A stretch of 22,828 nucleotides of DNA from Planctomycetaceae bacterium (GTDB taxonomy: Bacteria; Planctomycetota; Phycisphaerae; SM23-33), in NCBI GenBank assembly GCA_021371965.1, contig JAJFVE010000012.1, positions 1 to 22,828 of the forward strand. The letters are read 5' to 3'. The translations under genes were made by a program, and so were the position numbers. This document shows positions 22,748 through 22,828 of the stretch, in pieces. The notes beneath the pieces are model-generated. The model was given only the letters and a program-made list of their open reading frames with translations. It did not search any database and had not been told where the DNA came from. Each line of letters starts with the position of its first letter. The stretch's first letter is position 1.

Positions 22748-22749
22748 CA

Positions 22750-22828
22750 TCATCTCCATTCATCTGGTGGGTGCCGTGGCGGGAGGGCTTCGAAGAAGCC
22801 CGACAGCCACGATCGGTCCGAGCAATCG
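22750..22828 (-). CDS. Possible C-terminal tail of the gene upstream of top6A (subunit B candidate)
   Basis: One minus-strand frame is open from the window edge to a TGA at 22752-22750, 2 bases before the preferred top6A ATG. It encodes 25 residues ending in GFFEALPPRHPPDEWR. Stop-start proximity is what a top6B-top6A operon would show. The peptide is too short to recognise, and the other frames in this stretch are also largely open, so this is positional inference only. Confidence 0.25.
   Translation of the reverse strand, partial: DCSDRSWLSGFFEALPPRHPPDEWR
22776..22810. repeat. Stem-loop upstream of top6A
   Basis: GGGCTTC (22785-22791) pairs with GAAGCCC (22795-22801) across a 3-base loop. 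Outer arms GTGGC (22776-22780) and GCCAC (22806-22810) extend the structure beyond a symmetrical internal loop. There is no T-run. It may be a leader structure for top6A or a coincidence within coding sequence. Confidence 0.5.

Overview
The window is about 22.8 kb of GC-rich bacterial DNA that most resembles a planctomycete, probably Phycisphaerae-like. The main clues are a PEP-CTERM surface protein, a planctomycete-style pseudopilin with a C-terminal H-X-DG tail, a zinc-ribbon/membrane protein, a bacterial topoisomerase VI A subunit, weak Shine-Dalgarno use and several short-motif intergenic repeat arrays. The taxonomic call is inference: there is no rRNA or other marker here.

Layout. 1-1000: start of an amidohydrolase-like gene and a PEP-CTERM protein (both minus), the latter with a clear promoter and terminator. 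1250-3230: zinc-ribbon membrane protein and a LeuA/homocitrate/Re-citrate-synthase-like enzyme with a consensus promoter. 3230-4790: a TAACCAGTT-type repeat, two overlapping YkgJ-type cysteine-cluster genes and a cysteine-rich lipoprotein. 4870-6180: coaD and nadD tail to tail, with a candidate small RNA (promoter plus terminator) between them. 6290-8350: repeat array, promoter and GTP-type PEP carboxykinase. 8400-11360: prepilin peptidase (minus) divergent from a pseudopilin and a HEAT-repeat protein. 11438-11523: tRNA-Leu(CAA). 11600-14240: cobalt/nickel ECF transporter cbiM-cbiQ-cbiO (minus) behind a possible metal-responsive operator. 14290-14950: two small genes of unknown function (minus). 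15087-21000: purA-uppS, a CACAGAG inverted repeat, then cdsA-polA. 21015-21632: a compact single-strand-type transposable element (HUH/Y1 protein) bounded by mirror-image palindromes. 21647-22747: topoisomerase VI subunit A (minus).

How the genes fit together. Most are housekeeping: CoA and NAD synthesis (coaD, nadD), central carbon metabolism (citrate-synthase-like enzyme, pckG), purine synthesis (purA), lipid-carrier and phospholipid synthesis (uppS, cdsA), DNA replication/repair (polA) and DNA topology (top6A). The accessory interest lies between genes: a candidate C-rich small RNA between nadD and coaD, three repeat arrays of different motif, a candidate metal operator, and a RAYT/IS200-like element whose transposase stop codon lies inside its own terminal palindrome. 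Nothing in the window is a convincing multi-gene novel defence or biosynthetic system. The best candidates for new biology are the small RNA and the palindrome-bounded element.
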